The notes beneath the pieces were generated by a model that had not been told where the DNA came from, ran no database searches, and worked only from the letters and a program-made list of their open reading frames with translations. Below, one piece after another: positions 23,835-31,002 of a stretch of DNA of 41,125 nucleotides. The position numbers and the translations under genes are program-made. The DNA is from Erysipelotrichaceae bacterium. Its GTDB lineage: Bacteria > Bacillota_I > Bacilli_A > Erysipelotrichales > Erysipelotrichaceae. Position 1 is the stretch's first letter. Every line of letters starts with the position of its first letter. Location of the stretch: positions 1 to 41,125 of the forward strand of contig JAEDOA010000002.1 in the NCBI GenBank assembly GCA_016302195.1, given 5' to 3'.

Positions 23835-25256
23835 TTATCCTAATCTCACTTTCGTTTTAATATATGGGCCTCCATCACTAACTACAACCCATTCTTTGTA
23901 TCCTTTGCCACACATACCATTACCATTTGTGCTAACATCTGTTCCAACCATTGAAATATTAGCCAATAAATCTGGAACATAGCCTGTTAATACAACAGGA
24001 GTAAAGACTTTTCCTGTAAGTTTTCCATCCTTGATTTCCTGAGCAGTCTGTAACATACATTGGATACCCCAATGTTTAGGATCTTCCATTCCGCTTAACC
24101 CATCGCTGATTAAGAAGCCATATTTAGTTGATTTAATCATATCATCCAAAGTGCTTGTACCATTACCGAAATAAGTATTTGTCATTCTAGTATACGCCTT
24201 ACGCATGAATGACTCTCTTCTACCATTTCCTGTTGGCTTAACATGCAATCTTGTTGCTGACAATAAGTCACACATGCCATTTTTAAGATATCCATTCTCA
24301 AGAATTGTTGTAGTAGAAGATAAGACACCATCATCATCAAAATAATATGAAGCACTATCAGTTACTTTATCAGTTCCATCGTACATATTTGTTACTGAAC
24401 TAGCTATTTTTTCCTGCATGTGCTGCTTTGCGACAGCTCTATTTTTAACAAACATATCCATCTCTAAACCATGGCCAAAAGCTTCATGAGCAATCAAACC
24501 AGCTGCCTCAGGTGTACAAATTACTTCGTATTCACCTGGCTCGATATTTTTAGCATCAAACAATTTCATCAAGTTGTTGTAGGTGTCGTCAAGTTTACAC
24601 TCCAGTTTATCAAATAGTTCCAAACCTTCGGTTGATGAAGCCGATACAAATAATGCATTTGTTTTGCCATCTTTAAAAGCAACCGGAACAACACCAGCCA
24701 GTGAGTAGCTATAGGTCTGGATTAAGTCCTTATTCTTTGACAAGAACATCTTACTTACGACGTTATGGCTATATCTAACTTGACATTCTATAATACCTTC
24801 TTTTTTAACCATCTGGTCAGATATTGACTTGATTTTGTCCATTACCTGTTTCTTAGTTGTTGTTACAATTGAGTCTGATTGACAAGAAGCAAACTCTTTT
24901 TCAATCTTTTCTTCTAAAACTAAATCTGTAGGATATACATCAACATTGATTGACTTCAACATTTCATCCTGTTGATTTAATTGATCACAAATCGTTTTAT
25001 ATATCTGATTAACATCATCTATTTCGTTGAAAGAATACTCTTGGTATACTCCATTTTTATATACTCTAACAACAAAACCTCTTTCCGCAAAACTGTTAGG
25101 AGCTATTGCACTTCTTTTTTGCGAATACATATAAGACATTCCTGATACATCAGTTGCTAATACTGATGAATATTGATAAGAACTATCTAACATTTGTATT
25201 AATTGTTTCAATTTGTCTTTTTGGCTTAAAAGATACTCTGATTGACTCAATTTCAT
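23835..25256 (-). CDS. tldD: TldD-family zinc metalloprotease
   Basis: A 473-residue TldD. AAGLIAHEAFGHGLEMDMF places the HExxxH zinc motif at 257-262, and the C-terminal STNGNGMCGKGYKEW contains the conserved Cys. It is the catalytic half of the TldD/E protease, which pulls unstructured peptides through a central channel. No modified-peptide biosynthesis enzymes are visible in the window, so a housekeeping peptide-clearance role is most likely. GAGG lies 7 nt before the ATG; the gene sits 19 bp downstream of map. Confidence 0.93.
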   Translation of the reverse strand: MKLSQSEYLLSQKDKLKQLIQMLDSSYQYSSVLATDVSGMSYMYSQKRSAIAPNSFAERGFVVRVYKNGVYQEYSFNEIDDVNQIYKTICDQLNQQDEMLKSINVDVYPTDLVLEEKIEKEFASCQSDSIVTTTKKQVMDKIKSISDQMVKKEGIIECQVRYSHNVVSKMFLSKNKDLIQTYSYSLAGVVPVAFKDGKTNALFVSASSTEGLELFDKLECKLDDTYNNLMKLFDAKNIEPGEYEVICTPEAAGLIAHEAFGHGLEMDMFVKNRAVAKQHMQEKIASSVTNMYDGTDKVTDSASYYFDDDGVLSSTTTILENGYLKNGMCDLLSATRLHVKPTGNGRRESFMRKAYTRMTNTYFGNGTSTLDDMIKSTKYGFLISDGLSGMEDPKHWGIQCMLQTAQEIKDGKLTGKVFTPVVLTGYVPDLLANISMVGTDVSTNGNGMCGKGYKEWVVVSDGGPYIKTKVRLG

Positions 25257-25275
25257 ATATATACCTCTTTTCTAT

Positions 25276-26109
25276 CTAGTATGTTAATATTTCGTAACCG
25301 TCTTCGGTTACTAATACTGTGTGTTCCCATTGGGCAGATGGCAACTTGTCTTTAGTATAAGCTGTCCAGCCATCCACTGCTGAGACTTTTACTCCGCTTT
25401 TCTTCATATTTAGCATGGGCTCAATAGTAAATACCATACCTGGAACTAATAAACAACCGGTGTTTTTCTTGCCATAATGCATAACCATCGGATCTTCATG
25501 GAAGGCATTTCCTACTCCATGACCGCAATAATCTCTAACTACCTTATAACCTTTTGAAATAGCCAATGATTCTATCGCATAGCCAATATCGCCCAACCTT
25601 CCATAAGGTTTAACCTGACTTAAGCCCACATTCAAACATTGCTTACAAACATCAACTAATCTCTTTTTCTCATCTGTTGTGTTTCCGATAATAAACATTC
25701 TGCTAGCGTCTGAATAATACCCTTTATAGATTGTCGAAACATCCACATTAATAATCATTCCTTCTGTCAGAACTGCTTTTTTACTAGGAATACCATGACA
25801 TACAACATCATCAATTGAAGTACAAACATGTTTTGGAAACCCTCCATATTGATATGGAGCGCATATTGCACCATGACTTTCTGTATAATCTTTTACCCAA
25901 TCATCAATATCAGCTGTAGTAATTCCCGCCTTGATTTTGCTGGCAACATAATCTAAAACCCCAGTGTTTATTTTTCCGCTCTCGATGATGCCGTCAATTT
26001 GTTGCTGTGTTTTTATTAATGAGTCTTTTGGTACATCACAAACCTGCATTTCTCTAAGCTTAGCAAGTTTTTCTATTGTTTTATCTCTATTAAAATTAAT
26101 TTGGTTCAT
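25276..26109 (-). CDS. map: methionine aminopeptidase, type I
   Basis: A 277-residue type I methionine aminopeptidase that removes initiator Met from nascent proteins. Metal ligands are D123 and D134 (NVDVSTIYKGYYSDASRM), H197 (CGHGVGNAFHEDP), E230 (TIEP) and E262 (WEHTVLV), with the substrate His at 105 (CHGIP). An N-terminal extension of about 35 residues precedes the catalytic domain, which lacks a SEC-C zinc tail. Its ATG overlaps the end of the upstream membrane-protein gene by 14 nt and has only a weak SD, implying translational coupling. A map gene here, away from the ribosomal-protein operon, may be a second copy. Confidence 0.93.
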   Translation of the reverse strand: MNQINFNRDKTIEKLAKLREMQVCDVPKDSLIKTQQQIDGIIESGKINTGVLDYVASKIKAGITTADIDDWVKDYTESHGAICAPYQYGGFPKHVCTSIDDVVCHGIPSKKAVLTEGMIINVDVSTIYKGYYSDASRMFIIGNTTDEKKRLVDVCKQCLNVGLSQVKPYGRLGDIGYAIESLAISKGYKVVRDYCGHGVGNAFHEDPMVMHYGKKNTGCLLVPGMVFTIEPMLNMKKSGVKVSAVDGWTAYTKDKLPSAQWEHTVLVTEDGYEILTY

Positions 26110-26833
26110 ATGTCCCTACCACCGAGAAAATCTTTATTCCTTTCCTAATATTTTCTGATAACAATTCTCCTGAACCTACAATGGTTATGTCCTCTGGCAG
26201 ATAATAACCCTTTGGTATTTTGATATCTGTATTTGATGGGCTAATTAAGTTGGTACCTTGATATGTAGGAATAGTTCCAGTTATCTTGACACCATTAACG
26301 TAAGCCGTATAACCAGCTAAGATATCATTAGCGGTTGCTGTGGCTTGATTAGTATCAATCTCAACATATGTCCCTGTCACTAATTGTCCTCGAATAAAGG
26401 CGGTTTTGCCTTCTTTAATATCAGCAGCTGTCGCATTTGAACCATTGGTTATCATATAGCCATTACTCTGATATAATTCTCGAATTGTCTGCTTCATAGA
26501 TGGCGCTAAAACCAGATATGATACTATAATTCCAACAAAAACAAAAATTACCGCCAATACAAATGCGTTTCTTCCATAATGAACCGTAACATATTCGTAC
26601 TCGTCTTCATCATCAAGGTTCTCATCACTGGAAATATCATCTTTATCTTTTTCTTCAGTTGGGATAATTATCGTTTTTCCCATTTCAACAGTATCTAAAG
26701 AAAGATTTTCTAATGTTTCTGCCCTCTCTGTCTCTGTATCTAACATGAATTGAAACTCAGATTGCTGTTTTTCCTTATCAGCTACGTCAATTGTTTCTTC
26801 TTTTTTCTTTTTCTTGAATAAATTAATCTTCAT
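26096..26833 (-). CDS. membrane-anchored protein with phage-tail-fibre-like repeats (long paralogue)
   Basis: A 245-residue protein: a charged, acidic N-terminal part (1-88), one membrane segment (about 90-111), then an exported domain. The exported part has two repeats of the form ATxxDIxxGxTAYVxGxxxxGT (134-155 and 164-187), then GYYLPEDITIVG and LLSENIRKGIKIFSVVGTYE. That module is familiar from tail-fibre/appendage proteins of Gram-positive phages (NIKxGVxIFGVTGT ends). No other phage gene is nearby. ATG 26833 is preferred over an upstream TTG because AAGGGG lies 9 nt before it. It overlaps its shorter paralogue by 11 nt. The acidic cytosolic tail might contact an intracellular partner. 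Function unknown. Confidence 0.75.
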   Translation of the reverse strand: MKINLFKKKKKEETIDVADKEKQQSEFQFMLDTETERAETLENLSLDTVEMGKTIIIPTEEKDKDDISSDENLDDEDEYEYVTVHYGRNAFVLAVIFVFVGIIVSYLVLAPSMKQTIRELYQSNGYMITNGSNATAADIKEGKTAFIRGQLVTGTYVEIDTNQATATANDILAGYTAYVNGVKITGTIPTYQGTNLISPSNTDIKIPKGYYLPEDITIVGSGELLSENIRKGIKIFSVVGTYEPN

Positions 26834-27347
26834 TATTGTTTTCCCCTTCGTAGCTTCCAATTATGTTAAATATTTTAACGCCTTTTCTAATATTACTGCT
26901 AATAAGATTACTGTCACCTTTAATAATGATATCCTCTTTCAAAAAGGCAGCTGCAGTTATAGTGGTTGCTGATGCTGATGGATTTATAGTTTGACCACTA
27001 ATTATAGGCAATGTTCCAATCACTAGCTGACCATCAACATATGCAGTTTTTCCCTGTAAAATTACATCACTGGTTGCTGTAGCATCGGAAGTATCAAATA
27101 GAATTGCTGAGCCATTAACAAGCTCTCCTTTAACATATGCGCTTTTACCATAGATAATATCTTCGCTTGTTGCTGTGGCTAAGTTCGTATCTACATATCC
27201 TTCCTTTATCATTTGATTCAATACTTGGGTCTTTAAAACTTCCCTAGTCACAAAAAAGCCAATAACTGAACCAAGCATCAAAGCTGAAATCGCAATTATA
27301 ACCATCCCCAAAATAATCTTTTTGTTTGTAGATTTGATAATATCCAT
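26823..27347 (-). CDS. membrane-anchored protein with phage-tail-fibre-like repeats (short paralogue)
   Basis: A 174-residue paralogue of the next gene. A short basic N-terminus is followed by a membrane segment (about 10-33), a linker helix, two repeats ATATSxDxIxxGKxAYVxGxLVxG (57-80 and 90-112) and the closing module TINPSASATTITAAAF, DIIIKGDSNLISSNIRKGVKIFNIIGSYE. The linker sequence Y-(V/M)-x-T-N before the first repeat is shared with the paralogue. ATG 27347 has GGAGG 5 nt upstream, whereas the in-frame TTG 12 nt earlier overlaps that site. First gene of an operon with the paralogue, map, tldD and tldE. Probably surface exposed; function unknown. Confidence 0.75.
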   Translation of the reverse strand: MDIIKSTNKKIILGMVIIAISALMLGSVIGFFVTREVLKTQVLNQMIKEGYVDTNLATATSEDIIYGKSAYVKGELVNGSAILFDTSDATATSDVILQGKTAYVDGQLVIGTLPIISGQTINPSASATTITAAAFLKEDIIIKGDSNLISSNIRKGVKIFNIIGSYEGENNNED

Positions 27348-27370
27348 AATTTCCTCCAACTCTACTTATT

Positions 27371-27399
27371 ATTATATAACTGTTGCAAAAAAAGGTAAA
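27371..27399 (-). promoter_or_regulatory. promoter of the tail-fibre-like/map/tldDE operon
   Basis: TTTACC (27394-27399), 17 bp, TATAAT (27371-27376) on the minus strand, 24 bp before the first ATG. The -35 overlaps the ybaK terminator stem. Confidence 0.5.
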
Positions 27400-27411
27400 A
27401 TAAGGACCTTT
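27385..27411 (-). terminator. terminator of ybaK
   Basis: AAAGGT/ACCTTT stem of 6 bp with a 9-nt loop and a TTTT tail on the minus strand; modest strength. Confidence 0.55.
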
Positions 27412-27431
27412 AATGTCTAGCCTTCCTTCTT

Positions 27432-27905
27432 TTAATCAGTTAGCTGTCCAAATTCTACTTTTATTACTTTTTGTAAATCTACTAGACTTACATCTACCTG
27501 TCGTCCTACTTTTCCAGCACTAAAAACTATTTTTTCAAACGCTTTTGCACTTTCATCAATATAAGTTGTAAAATACTTTTTCATCCCAATAGGTGAGCAT
27601 CCTCCATGAACATAACCTGTTAGAGCTAATAAATCCTTCATCTTTATCATTTCAATTGACTTGGTAGCTGTAATTTTAGCTGCTTTTTTAAGGTTTAATT
27701 CTTTATTTACTGGTACCACAAAAACATAATAAGTGTTTTTATTCGATACAGTAACCAGTGTTTTAAACATTCTATTAGGATCTATACCAACCTGTTGCGC
27801 AATCATTTCTCCTGTCAGTTTTGGATCTTGCTGATAAGTGTAGCTATCATAAACTATCTTCTTTTGATCTAGTATTCTTTCGACTTTTGTTTTTTCTAGT
27901 TTCAT
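27432..27905 (-). CDS. ybaK: Cys-tRNA(Pro)/Cys-tRNA(Cys) deacylase YbaK/EbsC
   Basis: A 157-residue trans-editing deacylase of the YbaK/EbsC type, which hydrolyses Cys-tRNA(Pro) made in error by prolyl-tRNA synthetase. The catalytic Lys lies in RMFKTLV (about residue 47), VFVVPVNKELNLKKAA and VHGGCSPIGMKKYF carry the conserved substrate-pocket glycines and Ser-Pro. Length is standard. GGAG precedes the ATG by 8-9 nt. Single-gene unit, divergent from xpt. Confidence 0.93.
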   Translation of the reverse strand: MKLEKTKVERILDQKKIVYDSYTYQQDPKLTGEMIAQQVGIDPNRMFKTLVTVSNKNTYYVFVVPVNKELNLKKAAKITATKSIEMIKMKDLLALTGYVHGGCSPIGMKKYFTTYIDESAKAFEKIVFSAGKVGRQVDVSLVDLQKVIKVEFGQLTD

Positions 27906-27942
27906 ATTTTCATCTCCAAAAGAATTATAACACTTATTTCTC

Positions 27943-27972
27943 TTGTTATTTTCCTGATAGTTATCATATAAT
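27943..27972 (+). promoter_or_regulatory. promoter of xpt
   Basis: TTGTTA (27943-27948), 18 bp, TATAAT (27967-27972). The resulting 5' leader is only about 10 nt, so there is no room for a purine riboswitch. Confidence 0.5.
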
Positions 27973-27990
27973 CATAAAAAAGAGGTGCCT

Positions 27991-28563
27991 ATGGATTTAT
28001 TAAAACAAAGAATTATTGATGATGGAATTATAGTTTCAACAGAAATTGTTAAAGTTGATTCTTTTTTAAATCAGCAGTTAGATGTGAAACTATTTGAAGA
28101 AATCGGTAAAGAAATTCACAACAGATTTAAAAATGATGAAATAACAAAGATATTAACACTTGAATCTTCAGGAATTGCTATAGCTACTATTGCCTCTAGA
28201 TACTTTGATTATGTACCAGTAGTATTTGCTAAAAAAGCTAAACCCAACACCATGAATGAACAGTTTTACTCTAGCGAAACTAAATCATTTACTAAAGGCA
28301 ACATATATAATGCGATTGTATCGAAAAAGTATTTATCCAAAACCGATAAAATCCTTATCATTGACGATTTCATGGCTCATGGTGAAGCTGCTTGTTCTTT
28401 AGCTAATTTGGCATTACAAGCAGAAAGCACTGTAGTAGGAATTGTCGCAGTAATTGAAAAATACTATCAAGGAGGCAGCACAAAATTAAGAAACCTTGGT
28501 TATCGGGTCGAAACTCTAGCCTCAATTGAAAAAATCAAAGATGGACGTATATTTTTTCGCTAA
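27991..28563 (+). CDS. xpt: xanthine phosphoribosyltransferase
   Basis: A 190-residue type I phosphoribosyltransferase that converts xanthine plus PRPP to XMP. The PRPP loop is ILIIDDFMAHGEAA (about 123-136), and MDLLKQRIIDDGIIVSTEIVKVDSFLNQQLD plus ITKILTLESSGIAIA match Bacillus-type Xpt closely. ATG 27991 is preferred; the GTG two codons earlier forms part of the AGAGGTG ribosome-binding site. In many Bacillota xpt is preceded by a guanine riboswitch; here none is present. Single-gene unit with a terminator that overlaps its stop. Confidence 0.93.
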   Translation: MDLLKQRIIDDGIIVSTEIVKVDSFLNQQLDVKLFEEIGKEIHNRFKNDEITKILTLESSGIAIATIASRYFDYVPVVFAKKAKPNTMNEQFYSSETKSFTKGNIYNAIVSKKYLSKTDKILIIDDFMAHGEAACSLANLALQAESTVVGIVAVIEKYYQGGSTKLRNLGYRVETLASIEKIKDGRIFFR

Positions 28564-28587
28564 TGCAGGCTTTCTGCATTTTTTTAT
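28562..28587 (+). terminator. intrinsic terminator of xpt
   Basis: AATGCAG/CTGCATT stem (7 bp, 5-nt loop) followed by TTTTTTATTT; it starts within the stop codon. Confidence 0.8.
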
Positions 28588-28629
28588 TTGAGAATTATGT
28601 TATTTTTTTCACAATACGTCTGTTTTTAG

Positions 28630-28687
28630 TTGTTTAGAGCATTTTGTACCTTTATAATGGAACCGTTACATCAAAAAAAGATGTTAG
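28630..28687 (+). promoter_or_regulatory. promoter and leader palindrome of the zinc dehydrogenase
   Basis: TTGTTT (28630-28635), 17 bp, TATAAT (28653-28658). In the leader, ACATC and GATGT (28668-28672, 28680-28684) face each other across seven A residues just before the AGAAGGAG site; this may be a hairpin or a repressor half-site pair. Confidence 0.5.
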
Positions 28688-28699
28688 AAGGAGATATTT

Positions 28700-29671
28700 A
28701 TGAGAGGTTGGGAATTTAAAGGTACACATATTCCACTAGAACTAGTGGAAAAACCTGATCCAGTTGTTAAACCAGGATATGTCAAAATTAAAACATTAGC
28801 AGGTGGTTTATGTCACTCTGATGTAAGCGCACTAGAACATGAATCATGGATGCCAAGTTTTAATATTCCAGTTATCATGGGACATGAAGTTGCAGGAGAA
28901 ATAATTGAATTTGGTGAAGGGACAGAGAACCAGGGATTCAAAATTGGTGATGTTGTAGCTGTATGTCCAACAACAAGCAAAGATGGAACAGTAAATGGTT
29001 ATACTCGTGATGGCGGTTATGGAACAATGAGCATACATCCAATTGAAACTTTAGTAAAGGTACCTGACGGGGTTAGCGCTGCGCAAGCCGCTGCTTCAAC
29101 AGATGCAGGTATGACTTCATACCATGCAGTAGTTGTAACAGGTGGAGTAAAAGCAGGAATGAAAGTTGGTATCATTGGAGTTGGAGGATTAGGACAGGTA
29201 GCTGTTAGAATAGCTGTTGTAAAGGGCTGTGAAGTATATGTAGCAACCAGAAAAAAAGAAGCACAACAATTAGCTTTATCTTTAGGAGCAAAAGAAGTAT
29301 CAGCTAGTATTTTAGATTTTGCTGATAAAAACCTGGATGTTATTATAGATTTTGCTGGAGCAGGTAAGACTACTTCAGATGCTATTGAAGCTGTAGGTTT
29401 TGGTGGTAAGGTTGTCATCGTTGGCATGGCAAGTGACTATACTGAAATCAATACTATGTCAATGATTATGAAGAAGCTTACTTTTGTTGGTTCAAACGGT
29501 GGAGATAACTCAGATATAGCTGCCTGCCTTGAATTAATGGCTAAGGGAGAACTAGATCCAATCATTCAAACTATTGATTTTAGCCAAATAGGCGAAGGTA
29601 TAGATTTACTAACTAACGGTCATGTAAATGGTCGTATAGTTGCAGTATACAAAGAAGAAGACTATAAATAG
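28700..29671 (+). CDS. zinc-dependent alcohol dehydrogenase (MDR family)
   Basis: A 323-residue medium-chain dehydrogenase. Catalytic zinc ligands are C38 (GLCHSD) and H62/E63 (GHE), and TDAGMTSYHA near 135 supplies an Asp as in several secondary-alcohol enzymes. The NAD(P) loop is GVGGLG (160-165). The four-Cys structural zinc lobe is missing: in the region where it should lie (about 86-108) only C89 remains. Likely an NAD(P)-dependent alcohol or polyol oxidoreductase; the substrate is not predictable. GAAGGAG lies about 7 nt before the ATG. It ends 18 bp before the CobW-like gene, so the two may be co-transcribed. Confidence 0.9.
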   Translation: MRGWEFKGTHIPLELVEKPDPVVKPGYVKIKTLAGGLCHSDVSALEHESWMPSFNIPVIMGHEVAGEIIEFGEGTENQGFKIGDVVAVCPTTSKDGTVNGYTRDGGYGTMSIHPIETLVKVPDGVSAAQAAASTDAGMTSYHAVVVTGGVKAGMKVGIIGVGGLGQVAVRIAVVKGCEVYVATRKKEAQQLALSLGAKEVSASILDFADKNLDVIIDFAGAGKTTSDAIEAVGFGGKVVIVGMASDYTEINTMSMIMKKLTFVGSNGGDNSDIAACLELMAKGELDPIIQTIDFSQIGEGIDLLTNGHVNGRIVAVYKEEDYK

Positions 29672-29689
29672 TTATTAGAGGATTTAATC

Positions 29690-30601
29690 ATGAAAGATCA
29701 AATTAAGACATATGTTATAACAGGCTTTATTGAAAGCGGGAAAACAACTAATATCATTAATTGCATCTTTCATGATTTTTTCTATAAATATGGTTCTACA
29801 CTTATTATCAGTTTTGAGCAAGGAGAAATAGAGTATCCCATTGATAAATTAAAACAATACAATACATCTATAATTTATTACAAAGGTGGAGATATCAATA
29901 CTTTTTTCAGTCATTCAATCGATTTATTTCAACCTGATAGAATTTATATCGAAGATAACTTGATGCTTTCAGATATTACAGAATCGATTGATAAAAGAAT
30001 GAAGATTGTTTTCACCCATGGCTTAATAAGCAAAAGTAATTTTCATATTTATTTTGCTAATATGAAACAATTATTTTATTCCATGGTAAAAAGATGTAAT
30101 ATGGTTACCTTTAATCGCTTTGAAGATAAAAATCAGCTTTTTGATTATCGAGATTCATTTAGGTTAATGAATGACAAGTGCTCTTTTTTATTTAAAAACA
30201 ATATGGGATATAGTGAGAAAGCATTTGGCAATTTTCTACCGTATGATATTAATCAAAATGTTATTAGTATTAGACAAGAGGATTACGCTATTTTCTTTCT
30301 TGATTGTAACGAAAACTATCAGAACTATCTAAATAAGGTTGTTGAGCTAACAGTTCAAGTGAGAAAAGAAGATGACCATTTTATTGCTGGCAGGTTAGTT
30401 ATGACTTGTTGCATGGCAGACATACAATTTTTGGGATTTAAAATACAATCTTACGATGTTTCAGAAAACACATGCTACCATATGCAAGCAAGAATTAGTA
30501 CAACAAAGAACCAGTATGGCCTAACTAGGGCATGCTATATTCCTATTAATCTATCAGTTATTTCTCAACCAAATAATTTGATTATTAACGTAAATAAATA
30601 A
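29690..30601 (+). CDS. CobW-like P-loop GTPase joined to a YcgQ/DUF1980-like domain
   Basis: A 303-residue protein. The N-terminal VITGFIESGKTTNIIN (Walker A 12-19) resembles the GFLGxGKTT loop of COG0523/CobW metallochaperone GTPases; FNRFED (141-146) sits where the base-recognition motif is expected, but the usual NKxD is not clean. The CobW CxCC metal motif is absent. The C-terminal part ELTVQVRKEDDHFIAGRLVMTCCMADIQFLGFKIQ (219-253) resembles the (M/I)TCCxAD segment of the YcgQ/TIGR03943 proteins that pair with YcgR-type permeases, with Cys240/Cys241. A role in metal handling or in assisting a permease is an inference. AGAGG lies about 10 nt before the ATG. Confidence 0.65.
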   Translation: MKDQIKTYVITGFIESGKTTNIINCIFHDFFYKYGSTLIISFEQGEIEYPIDKLKQYNTSIIYYKGGDINTFFSHSIDLFQPDRIYIEDNLMLSDITESIDKRMKIVFTHGLISKSNFHIYFANMKQLFYSMVKRCNMVTFNRFEDKNQLFDYRDSFRLMNDKCSFLFKNNMGYSEKAFGNFLPYDINQNVISIRQEDYAIFFLDCNENYQNYLNKVVELTVQVRKEDDHFIAGRLVMTCCMADIQFLGFKIQSYDVSENTCYHMQARISTTKNQYGLTRACYIPINLSVISQPNNLIINVNK

Positions 30602-30633
30602 AATTGTATTATAATAAAGTGTACTTAAATATT

Positions 30634-30722
30634 GGAGACGTATCGAAGTGGTTATAACGAGAACGACTCGAAATCGTTTGATCCGCAAGGGTCCGTGGGT
30701 TCGAATCCCACCGTCTCCGCCA
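30634..30722 (+). tRNA. tRNA-Ser (anticodon CGA)
   Basis: A class II tRNA: acceptor GGAGACG/CGTCTCC, anticodon stem AACGA/TCGTT around CTCGAAA (anticodon CGA), long variable arm GATCC-GCAA-GGGTC, T-arm GTGGG-TTCGAAT-CCCAC, discriminator G and encoded CCA. A TATAAT (30610-30615) lies just upstream. Confidence 0.96.
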
Positions 30723-30730
30723 GAATCTCT

Positions 30731-30767
30731 GCCAATAGCCTGATTTATGGTTGCTGGCTTTTCTTTT
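30731..30767 (+). terminator. terminator after tRNA-Ser
   Basis: GCCAATAGCC/GGTTGCTGGC pairs with one mismatch and two G-T pairs around TGATTTAT, followed by TTTTCTTTT. Confidence 0.6.
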
Positions 30768-31002
30768 GGTTACACTAGTTTCGAATTATTGACAATCGCA
30801 CTAGAAGAAATCATAAGTGTTTGCTGCAGTTGAAAAGTCACTGCAACCTATCCATTTCAAACCAATTTTTTTGAAGTGAGTAATGAAATATATTAATAGA
30901 ATATAGGATGCAGTTTTATTTTTTCTGATTTGTTTTTTTCATAGGCAAGTTTAGCTGAATCGGTAATGTTCATTCTATTCTATAATATCATTTTAATTGT
31001 CA
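30768..31002. other. gap between tRNA-Ser and the foreign patch
   Basis: I see no gene here. A TGCAGT/ACTGCA inverted repeat (around 30820-30845) and a minus-strand 26-codon ORF without an SD (30893-30973) are present. The position directly after a tRNA gene makes it a plausible insertion boundary, but no duplicated tRNA 3' end was seen. Confidence 0.4.

Noticed and set aside
27906..27990. Possible guanine riboswitch before xpt
   Set aside because: The predicted leader is only about 10 nt and no purine-aptamer core is visible.
29017..29427. 136-codon open frame on the minus strand
   Set aside because: It lies entirely antisense to the zinc dehydrogenase gene, has low-complexity composition and no SD; a shadow frame.
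30893..30973. 26-codon minus-strand ORF starting MNITDSAKLAYEKNKSEK
   Set aside because: The start is protein-like and could be a fragment of a phage-type small protein, but there is no SD or recognisable family, and it is too short to support.
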